In this document: positions 19,502 to 29,443 of the stretch, piece by piece | How positions within the stretch are numbered: position 1 is the stretch's first letter | Layout of the letters: the number at the start of each line of letters is the position of its first letter | Source: Marinobacter sp. | Lineage (GTDB): Bacteria > Pseudomonadota > Gammaproteobacteria > Pseudomonadales > Oleiphilaceae | Direction: 5' to 3' | Assembly (NCBI GenBank): GCA_022014155.1 | Contig: JAKLLS010000022.1 | Location: 1 to 36,943, forward strand | Length of the DNA: 36,943 nucleotides | The notes under the pieces: generated by a model | What the model saw: the letters and a program-made list of their open reading frames with translations, nothing else | Told to the model about the DNA's origin: nothing | Database searches by the model: none | Made by a program: the position numbers and the translations under genes

Positions 19502-19587
19502 GCCGATCAGGGGGGCAGGGGCTTCCAAAACGGAGAAGCGTGGCTTCTTTGAATGTTTTGGAAGCCCCTGCCCACCCCCTGATCGGC
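19502..19587. repeat. long near-perfect inverted repeat / nested hairpin
   Basis: GCCGATCAGGGGGGCAGGGGCTTCCAAAAC (19502-19531) pairs with GTTTTGGAAGCCCCTGCCCACCCCCTGATCGGC (19555-19587) except for a 3-nt bulge; the loop holds a second stem, AGAAGC-GTG-GCTTCT (19534-19548). Confidence 0.9.
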
Positions 19588-19668
19588 TACCATCTTTGGT
19601 TATTGCCGTCTGAGAAGCATGGATTGGTTTGTCGTTATTGCCTTTCCTGTCTTTAATTTGCCGGCGGT

Positions 19669-19696
19669 GGAACTTTTTGCGCGCGCTGGGTCATAA
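19669..19696 (+). promoter_or_regulatory. possible sigmaE/AlgU-type promoter of dsbA
   Basis: GGAACTT - 15 nt - TCATAA, about 40 bp upstream of the dsbA ATG. Confidence 0.35.
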
Positions 19697-19734
19697 TCAA
19701 TCCCAGAATGAACCAATAAAACCGGAGACAGTCG

Positions 19735-20370
19735 ATGTTGAGAAGTCTGAGTACTGCAGTCACCTTTCTGGCGGCCTTCGCCATAGCTGGCCAGGTCAAT
19801 GCAGCCGAATGGCAGGAGGGCACTCACTATCGGGAGCTGAGTTCTCCGGTCCGTACCGACAGCAGCGAGAGTATCGAGGTGGCAGAGGTGTTCTGGTATG
19901 GCTGCCCCCATTGTTACGCGTTCAAGCCGTTGGTAGAAGCCTGGGCTGAGGGTCGCCCGGACAACGTTGACTATGTGCAGATTCCCGCTGCCCTTGGCAA
20001 ATCCTGGGAGCCCCACGCCAGGGCGTTCTACGCGCTGGAGGCCATGGGTGAGCGGGGCAAGGTTCACGATGCTCTGTTTGATGCCCTGGCTGGCGAGCGG
20101 CGACCGCTGAATTCCGGAGAAGCGCTGGCGGAATTTGTCAGTGATTATGGTGTGGACGGCGAGCAGTTTCTTGAGAACTACAACAGTTTCGGGGTCAACA
20201 TGCGAATGCAGAAAGCCCAGGCTAAAATTCGCGGCGCGCGTATCACCGGTACACCGACTATGCTTGTTAATGGTAAGTACACGGTCAGTGCCTCTATGGC
20301 AGGTGGCCATGAGGCTGTACTGGAGGTCGTTGACTATCTGATCGAGAAAGAGCGCGGCTCCGCAGAGTAA
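19735..20370 (+). CDS. dsbA: thiol:disulfide interchange protein DsbA
   Basis: Signal peptide MLRSLSTAVTFLAAFAIAGQVNA; VAEVFWYGCPHCYAFKPLVEAW; GTPTMLVNGKY (cis-Pro). Confidence 0.95.
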   Translation: MLRSLSTAVTFLAAFAIAGQVNAAEWQEGTHYRELSSPVRTDSSESIEVAEVFWYGCPHCYAFKPLVEAWAEGRPDNVDYVQIPAALGKSWEPHARAFYALEAMGERGKVHDALFDALAGERRPLNSGEALAEFVSDYGVDGEQFLENYNSFGVNMRMQKAQAKIRGARITGTPTMLVNGKYTVSASMAGGHEAVLEVVDYLIEKERGSAE

Positions 20371-20417
20371 GCAGGCTTTGTCTCGGGGTGTGTGCCACAG
20401 TCGGATGAGCCGGTAAC

Positions 20418-21278
20418 ATGTACAGACACATTCGCAAGCAGCTGGATGGGTTTCTCCGACCGACCGGAGAGCCCAGGGGGCGTTGCTCCGGTAGTGAGCA
20501 TGTGCCCGAGTTTGAACCTCACCGGTATATCCGGCTGCTGACCTTCAATATACAGGTGGGTATCAATACCTCCTCCTACCGCCATTACCTGACACGAAGC
20601 TGGCAGCATTTCCTGCCGCATCGCAATCGCATCGGGAACCTGGATCGCATTGCTACCCTGCTACGGAATTACGACGTGGTAGCGCTGCAGGAATGTGATG
20701 GTGGCAGTCTGAGGAGTGGCTACATCAATCAGGTTCAGTATCTGGCGGAAGCGGCTGGTATTCCATACTGGTACCAGCAGCTGAACCGAAACCTCGGGCA
20801 GATCGCCCAGCACAGTAACGGTTTGTTGAGCCGGTATCGGCCGCTGGATGTAACCGAGCACAGGTTGCCGGGGCTGATTCCGGGGCGCGGTGCCATTATT
20901 GCCCGCTACGGTTCGGAGGATGATCCGCTGGTGCTGGTGATGATGCACCTGTCCCTGAGTCGGGCGGCGCAGCAGCGGCAGTTGGGATATATCCGGGAAT
21001 TGATCGGTGATTACCAGCATGTGGTGTTGATGGGGGATATGAATAACCACGCGGAGGAGTTGCTGACGCAGACGCCACTGAGGGAAACCGATCTGATTCC
21101 ACTACCGGATACTGCTCACAGTTTCCCGAGTTGGAGGCCAGAAAAGGCCCTGGATCATATCCTGGTGAGTCCCAGCCTGGAAATCCGCCGCTCCGAGGTG
21201 GTCAGCTATCCAATGTCGGATCACTTGCCCATTGCCATGGATGTGGCGCTGCCGAAAGGCTATCTTGAGTCCTTCTGA
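20418..21278 (+). CDS. endonuclease/exonuclease/phosphatase family protein
   Basis: RLLTFNIQVGIN, DVVALQECDGGS, HSNGLLSRY, VLMGDMNNH, LDHILVSPSLEIRRSEVVSYPMSDHLPI: EEP fold motifs. Confidence 0.88.
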   Translation: MYRHIRKQLDGFLRPTGEPRGRCSGSEHVPEFEPHRYIRLLTFNIQVGINTSSYRHYLTRSWQHFLPHRNRIGNLDRIATLLRNYDVVALQECDGGSLRSGYINQVQYLAEAAGIPYWYQQLNRNLGQIAQHSNGLLSRYRPLDVTEHRLPGLIPGRGAIIARYGSEDDPLVLVMMHLSLSRAAQQRQLGYIRELIGDYQHVVLMGDMNNHAEELLTQTPLRETDLIPLPDTAHSFPSWRPEKALDHILVSPSLEIRRSEVVSYPMSDHLPIAMDVALPKGYLESF

Positions 21279-21295
21279 GGTCACTTTCAGGCAAT

Positions 21296-21325
21296 AAAAA
21301 AACCCGGCACATGGCCGGGTTTTTG
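21296..21325. terminator. bidirectional Rho-independent terminator between the EEP gene (+) and rpmG (-)
   Basis: AAAAAAACCCGGC-ACATG-GCCGGGTTTTT. Confidence 0.9.
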
Positions 21326-21341
21326 TCGGTCACCAGATCAA

Positions 21342-21497
21342 TTACTTGATCTTGGCTTCCTTGTACGCAACGTGCTTGCGGACAACCGGATCGTACTTTT
21401 TGATCTCGATTTTTTCCGGAGTGTTACGCTTGTTCTTGTTGGTCGTGTAGAAGTGACCAGTACCTGCTGATGAAACCAGCTTGATTTTCTCGCGCAT
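21342..21497 (-). CDS. rpmG: 50S ribosomal protein L33
   Basis: [51 protein letters not shown], below the ORF-track length cutoff. Confidence 0.97.
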   Translation of the reverse strand: MREKIKLVSSAGTGHFYTTNKNKRNTPEKIEIKKYDPVVRKHVAYKEAKIK

Positions 21498-21508
21498 GAT
21501 GCGGCTCC

Positions 21509-21745
21509 TTAAAATTTCTCGCCGCGGGCACGAAGATCGGCCAGCACAGCGTCAATGCCTTTTTTGTCGATGATGCGCATGCCCTTGGTGGAAATGCGCA
21601 GCTTCACGAAACGCTTCTCTGATTCAACCCAGAAGCGGTGGTTCTGCAGATTCGGCAGAAAACGACGACGAGTGTGGTTCATCGCGTGGGATACGTTGTT
21701 ACCGGTGACCGGACGCTTACCGGTAACCTGACAAACTCTGGACAT
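21509..21745 (-). CDS. rpmB: 50S ribosomal protein L28
   Basis: [78 protein letters not shown]; the track ORF has a spurious N-terminal extension. Confidence 0.97.
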   Translation of the reverse strand: MSRVCQVTGKRPVTGNNVSHAMNHTRRRFLPNLQNHRFWVESEKRFVKLRISTKGMRIIDKKGIDAVLADLRARGEKF

Positions 21746-21872
21746 ACTTGCCTCCGACCTGAGCAATGGTCTTAATATACGAATTCGTTTAATCGCGCCT
21801 CTGGTTGCTACTTGCGCCTCAAATTGCACGCTGCTCGCCAGACGCCGCCAGAAAGGGACGCTTTTATACCAG

Positions 21873-21930
21873 AACTGGCCCCCCAACGCAAAAAATTGTT
21901 GGGAATTTGGCCAGTTTTTTGTGTCTGGCC
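21873..21930. other. overlapping inverted repeats (mutually exclusive hairpins) between rpmB and radC
   Basis: AACTGGCC/GGCCAGTT (21873-21880 / 21909-21916) with inner CCCAAC/GTTGGG, then TTTT; a third arm, CTGGCC (21925-21930), can pair with GGCCAG (21909-21914) instead. Confidence 0.6.
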
Positions 21931-21939
21931 CGGGCTGGC

Positions 21940-22614
21940 TTACATCAGTCCTCGTTCGGCCAGGGATATTACCTCACCGTGGCCCACAACCATATGGTCA
22001 AGAACCCTGATATCCACCAGGCCAAGGGCCTCCTTGAGGCGTCCGGTCAGGGCAATATCTGCCTGGCTGGGCTCGGCAACACCCGATGGATGATTGTGGG
22101 CAAAAATGACCGCAGCGGCATTATACTCCAAAGCCTGACGGACTACCTCCCTGGGATAGACTGCGGCGCCGTCAATGGTGCCACGAAACAGTTCACGGTA
22201 TTGGATCACGCGGTGCCGGTTATCCAGAAACAGGCCGGCAAACACCTCATGGGGATAAGTGCCAAGACGACTGCACAGGAACCTCCGGGTGTCCGCCGGA
22301 GAGCGAAGGGGGTCTCCCTGTTTGAGGGGCTCATCCATCACCCTTTGCGCCATTTCCATGGCCGCCTGTACCTGGGCGTATTTGGCCGTCCCCAGCCCCC
22401 TGACGTCGCAGAACTGCCGCCGGGAGGCTGTCATCAGGCCCCGGAGACCGCCAAAGGTATCAATGAGATGTCGCGCCAGTTCCATGACTGGCATGCCGGC
22501 GGTGCCGGTGCGAAGAAATATAGCCAGTAATTCGGCATCGGAGAGGCTGTCGGGCCCATGGGCCAGTAGTCGTTCCCGCGGGCGCTCGTCCGCAGGCCAG
22601 GGGTGGGTTGTCAT
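21940..22614 (-). CDS. radC: RadC family JAB-domain protein
   Basis: [51 protein letters not shown]...[39 protein letters not shown]...[20 protein letters not shown]. Start MTTH at 22614 likely. Confidence 0.95.
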   Translation of the reverse strand: MTTHPWPADERPRERLLAHGPDSLSDAELLAIFLRTGTAGMPVMELARHLIDTFGGLRGLMTASRRQFCDVRGLGTAKYAQVQAAMEMAQRVMDEPLKQGDPLRSPADTRRFLCSRLGTYPHEVFAGLFLDNRHRVIQYRELFRGTIDGAAVYPREVVRQALEYNAAAVIFAHNHPSGVAEPSQADIALTGRLKEALGLVDIRVLDHMVVGHGEVISLAERGLM

Positions 22615-22779
22615 GATCGCGTCCTTGCTGTTTACAGGCGATGGCTTGAATACCGTGGCGGCGCTCCCTGCGCAGGCCACTGAAATGCAGACGGAAGTCT
22701 AGCATGGGATGCAGGCTGCCGGGAGGCGTCTGCCGTGCTATCTTATAGACCTTTTATTTTTGCCGGATACGGAGCAATT

Positions 22780-23967
22780 ATGGCCGCGAAACGAATTCTG
22801 CTGGGGATCACCGGTGGTATTGCAGCCTACAAGAGTGCGGAACTGGTGCGGTTGTTGAAGAAAGCCGGGCACCAGGTGCGAGTAGTGATGACTCGGGGCG
22901 CAGAGGCTTTCGTAACGCCAATGACCTTTCAGGCGCTCAGTGGCGAACCGGTGCGGACGTCACTGTTGGATCCGGAAGCGGAGCAGGGCATGGGACACAT
23001 TGAACTGGCCAAGTGGGCGGATCAGGTGGTCATTGCTCCGGCGACCGCCGACTTTATTGCCCGCCTGGCCCAGGGTATGGCAGATGACTTGCTGACCACT
23101 CTGTGTTGTGCCACCGAAGCGCCGATCGTGGTGGCACCTGCGATGAATCAGGCCATGTGGAATAACCACCGGACCCGGCGCAACATCGGATTGCTGGAAT
23201 CGGATCCGCAAGTCACGCTCTGGGGACCGGATCAGGGAGCCCAGGCCTGCGGGGATACCGGGCCCGGTCGTATGCTGGAGCCCCAGGATTTATTTGAACG
23301 CATTACCGCAGTCTGCAGCGGGCCGCTGTCGGGCAAGCGAGTCGTTATTACCGCGGGTCCAACGCGGGAGCCCATTGATCCGATCCGCTACATCAGTAAC
23401 CACAGTTCCGGGAAAATGGGGTATGCCATCGCTGCCGCCGCCAGGGATGCCGGCGCTCAGGTGGTGCTGGTCAGCGGGCCGGTGTCGATCCCGGCACCCA
23501 CTGGCGTGGAGGTTCGTCCAGTGATTACGGCCGACGACATGCTGACCGTCGCCGGGCAGGCGGTGGATGAGGGCTGTGATGTGTTCGTTGCCACCGCCGC
23601 CGTTGCCGATTACCGGCCGGACACCTGCGCCAGTGACAAGATCAAGAAGACCCGTGAGGATATGACGCTGGCGCTGGTGCGGAATCCAGATACCCTGGCC
23701 ACTATCGCGGCCCGTCCCGATGCACCGTTTACGGTGGGCTTCGCCGCCGAAACCCGCGACGTGGAGCACTATGCCCGGGACAAGATGCAGCGCAAGAAGC
23801 TGAACATGATTGTGGCCAACGATGTATCGGCGCCCGGGATCGGATTCAACAGCGACAACAATGCCGTCACGGTGTTCTGGCGTTCGGGGCAGCAGGCCCT
23901 CGGGCCAGAAAGCAAAGCCGGCATCGCCCGCCAACTGGTGGCTCTGATTGCCGAAAAGATTCAATGA
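22780..23967 (+). CDS. coaBC: bifunctional phosphopantothenoylcysteine decarboxylase / phosphopantothenate-cysteine ligase
   Basis: [90 protein letters not shown]. Confidence 0.97.
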   Translation: MAAKRILLGITGGIAAYKSAELVRLLKKAGHQVRVVMTRGAEAFVTPMTFQALSGEPVRTSLLDPEAEQGMGHIELAKWADQVVIAPATADFIARLAQGMADDLLTTLCCATEAPIVVAPAMNQAMWNNHRTRRNIGLLESDPQVTLWGPDQGAQACGDTGPGRMLEPQDLFERITAVCSGPLSGKRVVITAGPTREPIDPIRYISNHSSGKMGYAIAAAARDAGAQVVLVSGPVSIPAPTGVEVRPVITADDMLTVAGQAVDEGCDVFVATAAVADYRPDTCASDKIKKTREDMTLALVRNPDTLATIAARPDAPFTVGFAAETRDVEHYARDKMQRKKLNMIVANDVSAPGIGFNSDNNAVTVFWRSGQQALGPESKAGIARQLVALIAEKIQ

Positions 23968-23990
23968 CAGACCTTCGCACAGGAAACTCC

Positions 23991-24452
23991 ATGACACGAC
24001 AGACTTTCCAGGTTCGCATTCTGGATCCACGCATCGGCGACAGCATTGCATTTCCCGAATACGCCACGACCGGCTCGGCAGGGCTGGACCTGAGGGCTTG
24101 CCTGGACGAACCGTTAACCCTGAAGCCCGGAGATACCCAGCTGATCAGGACCGGGCTTTCCATCCATATTGCCGATCCATCACTGGCGGCCATGATTCTA
24201 CCCCGCAGCGGTCTGGGGCATAAGCACGGTATCGTATTGGGCAACCTGGTGGGACTGATCGATTCCGATTACCAGGGGGAACTGATGGTGTCCTGCTGGA
24301 ATCGGGGACAAAGCGACTTCACCGTGGATGTCGGGGAGCGTCTGGCACAGCTGGTGCTGGTACCGGTGGTGCAGGCTGATTTCGAAGTGGTGGAGTCGTT
24401 TGATGCCAGCGCCCGCGGCGCCGGTGGCTTTGGGTCAACGGGGACCCGCTGA
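23991..24452 (+). CDS. dut: dUTP diphosphatase
   Basis: [69 protein letters not shown]-terminal [10 protein letters not shown]. Confidence 0.97.
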   Translation: MTRQTFQVRILDPRIGDSIAFPEYATTGSAGLDLRACLDEPLTLKPGDTQLIRTGLSIHIADPSLAAMILPRSGLGHKHGIVLGNLVGLIDSDYQGELMVSCWNRGQSDFTVDVGERLAQLVLVPVVQADFEVVESFDASARGAGGFGSTGTR

Positions 24453-24558
24453 CGGGGTAGCGGAGCCGGTAACAGTCTGTAAACGCGGAGACATTGCCCG
24501 AGGTCTATACTTGGGTAACTCAATGCCGCGGGCGAATAATATAAGTACAGGATGGACT

Positions 24559-27180
24559 ATGAAGCTGGGTAGGAAGAAATCGGACGAGGCTGTTGCGCAG
24601 ACAGCGGGTCAGCCGGCTGGCAAGCAGAAGCTGAAGAGCCGGGACGCCAAAGGGCCTCGCTTGAAGCGGCTGGGGGGCGTGGCTGGTGTCCAGGCTGCCA
24701 CCGTGCTGGCGGCAGGACTGCTGGCAGCGGCCCTGCTCTACCTGCTGGTGCTGGGGCCGGCGGAATTGCGCCGCGCCGACCGTCTGGCGGCACAGGAGGT
24801 TGACGCAGCTGCCAGCCGGATGAATCAACACCTTGCCATCTTGCAATCTGCGGTAGAGGGCCTTGCTGTCCAGCGCCATGTTCGTGAGGCCCTGGACAGT
24901 GGTGAGGGGATAGAAACGGTGGCTGCGGAACTCGGTCGCACCCTTCCGGACGTCCGGGCGGTTCACCTGTTTCCCTACGGGGATATCCCGCGCAGGACCG
25001 GTGGCTCTGACACCCTCGGGTTTGCCGGCCTGGACCTGGCACGCCGAGCTGAATCCGGCAAACCGCTTCACCCCGACGCCTTCCCGCGGGACGGCCAGTG
25101 GTACTTCCAGATGGCAGCCGCCATCCGCAAGCCCGAAAACCGCGCCATGGCGGGCAGCATGCTGGTGGTCTTTGATGCGTCCGAATTGCAGCCGCTGCTG
25201 ACGGTGAATAATCGTGAGCTGGGCGGAAAAATGGCGCTGGTACAAAGTGTCAATGGTTCTTCCCGTGTAGTGGCAAGCAGGGGGACTGGTGATGGCGATA
25301 CGGTGGAGCAGGCACTGGCTGCGCCGGGGTGGTCTCTCAGCTACCAACCCGCTTCCTTGCCCGCGCCAGTGTTCAATACCGTCCTGGCCATGATCCTGAT
25401 CCTGGTTCCAGCCCTGATCGCCGCCATTGTGGTCTGGGTGTTGCTGGGGAATGCCCAGCGCAGTCTTCGTCAGGATATATCGGTACTGACCCAGTGGGCT
25501 CACAAGGTGTTCAGTGGTGAGCGACTCAAACTGCCCGTATTGAAGTGGGATCTGGTGGCTTCAATGGGTGAGGTGCTCCATCGCTTGTCCCGGATGGTGG
25601 AAAAGCGGGTGGTCAAGAAGGCGGAGTCCACGCGTACCCGCACTCCGGAGGGAGACGACAGTGTCACCGATGAGCCGTTGTTCCAGGACAAGGACATGCT
25701 GGATATCGACATGCTGGACGGTGACGATGATGTCCTGGGCCTCGGAAGCGGCGCTGATGACGATGATGCGACCGCCCCTGCAGTGGAGGAAGTGGCGCTG
25801 CCCCAGGTCGACATATCAGCGGGCATCTTCCGTGCCTATGACATTCGCGGTATTGTCGGCGAAACCCTGTCTGAGGAGATCGTCCACGTTATTGGCCGGG
25901 CCATCGGCAGTGAAGCAGCGGAGCGTGGCATTGACAGCCTCTGTATCGGTTATGATGGACGGCATTCGAGTCCGGATCTGGCCGACGCCCTTGCCCGGGG
26001 GATTATGTCCGCTGGTTGTAATGTGATTCACGTGGGCGCCGTACCCACGCCGGTGCTGTATTTCGCTACCCATCACCTGCAAACCGGTTCCGGTGTGATG
26101 GTGACCGGGAGCCATAACCCCGCCAACTATAACGGCCTGAAGATCATGCTGGGGGGTGACACGCTCTCCGGGGACGCTATCCAGAAGCTTTACCAGCGCA
26201 CCCAGACCGGAGATATGGTCAGCGGTCAGGGCGCACAATCGTCGGAAGATGTACGCCGCGCCTATCTGGACAGGATCGTCGGAGACATTGCCGTCGCAGC
26301 GCCGTTGAAAGTGGTGCTGGACGCCGGCAACGGTATTGCCGGTGAGCTCGCACCCATATTGGTGGAAGAGCTTGGCTGTGAGGTGATTCCTCTCTACTGT
26401 GAGGTGGATGGCGACTTTCCCAACCATCATCCTGATCCGGGTAAGCCCGACAACCTGGTGGACCTGATTGCGCGGGTGAAGTCTGAACAAGCGGATATTG
26501 GGCTTGCATTTGATGGTGATGGGGATCGCCTCGGAGTGGTCACCAACAGTGGCAAGATTATCTGGCCGGACCGCCTGTTGATGCTGTTTGCCAGGGATGT
26601 CGTGTCCCGTAATCCTGGCTCCGATGTGTTGTATGACGTGAAGTGCAGTCGGCGCCTGGCAGGGGTGATTTCCGAAGCGGGCGGTCGCCCGATTATGTGG
26701 AAAACCGGTCATTCCCTGATGAAGGCCAAGATGAAGGAAACCGGAGCTCTGCTGGCCGGGGAGATGAGCGGGCACATCTTCTTTGGTGAGCGCTGGTATG
26801 GCTTTGATGATGGTCTTTACTCGGCGGCGCGTCTGCTGGAGATCCTTGGTGTTGAGGATCGTCACAGTGACGAGGTGTTCGAGGACTTTCCGGAAGACAT
26901 CAGTACCCCGGAATTGAATGTCGAGGTTACCGAAGACAGCAAGTTCCAGTTGGTGGAGCGTCTGGGCAGCGAGGGTAAATTCGGTGATGGCAGCATCAGT
27001 ACCATTGATGGTATCCGGGTGGATTACGCCGATGGCTGGGGCCTGTGTCGTGCTTCCAACACCACACCGGTGCTGGTGCTCCGGTTTGAGGCAGAAACCG
27101 AAGAGGCGCTGGAGCGGATCAAAAGCGTTTTCCGCGACCAGCTGAAGATAGTCGCTCCCGACCTTCGTGTAGACTTTTAA
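24559..27180 (+). CDS. algC: phosphomannomutase/phosphoglucomutase with N-terminal membrane-anchored domain (AlgC long form)
   Basis: N-terminal ~430 aa with two TM helices (VQAATVLAAGLLAAALLYLLVLG; VFNTVLAMILILVPALIAAIVVWVLLG), acidic linker, then a PMM/PGM domain: FRAYDIRGIVGETLSEE, VMVTGSHNPANYNGLKI, AFDGDGDRLGVV, GEMSGHIFF. ATG at 24559 preferred over the track start at 24328, which overlaps dut. Confidence 0.92.
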   Translation: MKLGRKKSDEAVAQTAGQPAGKQKLKSRDAKGPRLKRLGGVAGVQAATVLAAGLLAAALLYLLVLGPAELRRADRLAAQEVDAAASRMNQHLAILQSAVEGLAVQRHVREALDSGEGIETVAAELGRTLPDVRAVHLFPYGDIPRRTGGSDTLGFAGLDLARRAESGKPLHPDAFPRDGQWYFQMAAAIRKPENRAMAGSMLVVFDASELQPLLTVNNRELGGKMALVQSVNGSSRVVASRGTGDGDTVEQALAAPGWSLSYQPASLPAPVFNTVLAMILILVPALIAAIVVWVLLGNAQRSLRQDISVLTQWAHKVFSGERLKLPVLKWDLVASMGEVLHRLSRMVEKRVVKKAESTRTRTPEGDDSVTDEPLFQDKDMLDIDMLDGDDDVLGLGSGADDDDATAPAVEEVALPQVDISAGIFRAYDIRGIVGETLSEEIVHVIGRAIGSEAAERGIDSLCIGYDGRHSSPDLADALARGIMSAGCNVIHVGAVPTPVLYFATHHLQTGSGVMVTGSHNPANYNGLKIMLGGDTLSGDAIQKLYQRTQTGDMVSGQGAQSSEDVRRAYLDRIVGDIAVAAPLKVVLDAGNGIAGELAPILVEELGCEVIPLYCEVDGDFPNHHPDPGKPDNLVDLIARVKSEQADIGLAFDGDGDRLGVVTNSGKIIWPDRLLMLFARDVVSRNPGSDVLYDVKCSRRLAGVISEAGGRPIMWKTGHSLMKAKMKETGALLAGEMSGHIFFGERWYGFDDGLYSAARLLEILGVEDRHSDEVFEDFPEDISTPELNVEVTEDSKFQLVERLGSEGKFGDGSISTIDGIRVDYADGWGLCRASNTTPVLVLRFEAETEEALERIKSVFRDQLKIVAPDLRVDF

Positions 27181-27196
27181 TTGACAAGAGTATTAA

Positions 27197-28102
<906 letters not shown>

Positions 28103-28134
28103 AGCAGCCCTCAGCGCTGACATCTCGTGGTTCA

Positions 28135-28161
28135 GTCCGTCGGGCCCAATCCCGGACGGAC
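28135..28161 (+). other. intercistronic hairpin downstream of argB
   Basis: GTCCGTCGGG-CCCAAT-CCCGGACGGAC (10-bp stem, one bulge). Confidence 0.65.
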
Positions 28162-28175
28162 AAAAGGATAAATGA

Positions 28176-29417
28176 ATGAAACGCCTGCTGACCTTTATTG
28201 TTGTTGTGGTTCTGCTGGGCTGGCTGTTATTCAAGGCGGCGGTCTGGTGGCTGGCTGACCAGCGTCTGGCTGAAACCAGGGATGCGATGGAGAGCACCGG
28301 GGTCATTGAGCGGGGCAGGATCAGCTCCGGAATAGAAGGACGTCTGTTGTTGATCGGTGCCAGTTATCAGGACTTTCGCCTGGCACAGTCGGTGGACATC
28401 GGCCGGATGGTGTTTGATGCAGGCTCGCCGCTGGATCTCCTGATGGCCCTGGTGGACCCTGGTCGTGCGCCGGCCGCCTGGTCCCTGCGGGCCGAGAATG
28501 TTGAACTGAGCCTGGAAGCGACCATGTTCCGAAACTGGGTCACCGCTTCCGGAGAGGCAACCCCGGCGCTGTTTGCCCCCGTGTGTGGTCCCGACCATCG
28601 CCAGCAGTTGGGTAGCGGAGACCTGGTCCGCATGGGCGTTAATGGCATCACCGGTGAAGCCCTGATCCGTCAAACTCCTGAGCGGTTGTACCTGGAGCTG
28701 ACGACTGCGAGCACCGGTAGCCTGGAGATTGACTGGCCCGGGGCGCGGGTGGACGTCATGAATCGCGAACGAATCGTGCGGGGTGGTGAGGGGCCGATGA
28801 CCTTGACCATTCGCGACGGTGGTCTGATGCGCCGGGTTGCAGCCTACTGTGCCCGTGAGTCCTCGGTGGCGACCACCGAATGGACCAGTATCGTCATGGA
28901 TGCGTTCCGCCAGGCATTGAATGCACGCGGCTATGAAGCCAGTGGCCAGTTGCTGGCGCTCTACCGGCAGTGGTTGACCGAGGGTGGTGAACTGACGTTG
29001 GTGCTGGATCCCGAACAGCCAGTCAATGGCGTACCCGTGCAGCGAGTCGATCAGGAGCGCGCCCCCGGGTTGCGGGTCAGTTACAATGGTCAGGCGGTGC
29101 CGGATGTCTATTTGAAGGAGGTTGAACCACCGGAGCCGGTGGTTTCCGAGCAGGCATTGCAGCCTGTGGTGCCGGAAGGCACGGACAACCAGGTGGCGGG
29201 TTGGTACCCTGCGGAGGTGGCGAAAGCCGGACGTTGGGTTGGGCACACAGTGAGAATTACGCTGTCCAATGACAATGTGGTTGAGGGCCGGCTGGTCAGT
29301 GTTGGCGAGCAGACCCTGGAGGTTGCCCGAACGGTCGGTGGTGGCGAGATCGCCTATCCAATGATGATTCGTGCAATCGATATGTTTGAGGTCTGGCAGC
29401 GTGGCCAGACCCGGTGA
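28176..29417 (+). CDS. hypothetical membrane-anchored periplasmic protein with C-terminal LSm-like segment
   Basis: N-terminal anchor MKRLLTFIVVVVLLGWLLFKAAVWWLA; C-terminal VGHTVRITLSNDNVVEGRLVSVGEQTLEVARTVGGGEIAYPMMIRAIDMFEVW. Open frame with good spacing between argB and argE. Confidence 0.85.
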   Translation: MKRLLTFIVVVVLLGWLLFKAAVWWLADQRLAETRDAMESTGVIERGRISSGIEGRLLLIGASYQDFRLAQSVDIGRMVFDAGSPLDLLMALVDPGRAPAAWSLRAENVELSLEATMFRNWVTASGEATPALFAPVCGPDHRQQLGSGDLVRMGVNGITGEALIRQTPERLYLELTTASTGSLEIDWPGARVDVMNRERIVRGGEGPMTLTIRDGGLMRRVAAYCARESSVATTEWTSIVMDAFRQALNARGYEASGQLLALYRQWLTEGGELTLVLDPEQPVNGVPVQRVDQERAPGLRVSYNGQAVPDVYLKEVEPPEPVVSEQALQPVVPEGTDNQVAGWYPAEVAKAGRWVGHTVRITLSNDNVVEGRLVSVGEQTLEVARTVGGGEIAYPMMIRAIDMFEVWQRGQTR

Positions 29418-29443
29418 CCCGTAACCGGGCCAGGAATTCTGAT

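Noticed and set aside
19502-19587. Integron attC site or CRISPR fragment
   Set aside because: No integrase, no cassette array, no repeated spacer units; only a single hairpin is present.
24328-24558. N-terminal extension of the algC ORF overlapping dut
   Set aside because: No family resemblance; overlaps dut. ATG at 24559 begins the expected MKLGRKK... cytoplasmic tail before the first TM.
25816-26865. 349-aa minus-strand ORF
   Set aside because: Antisense to the conserved PMM/PGM domain of algC.
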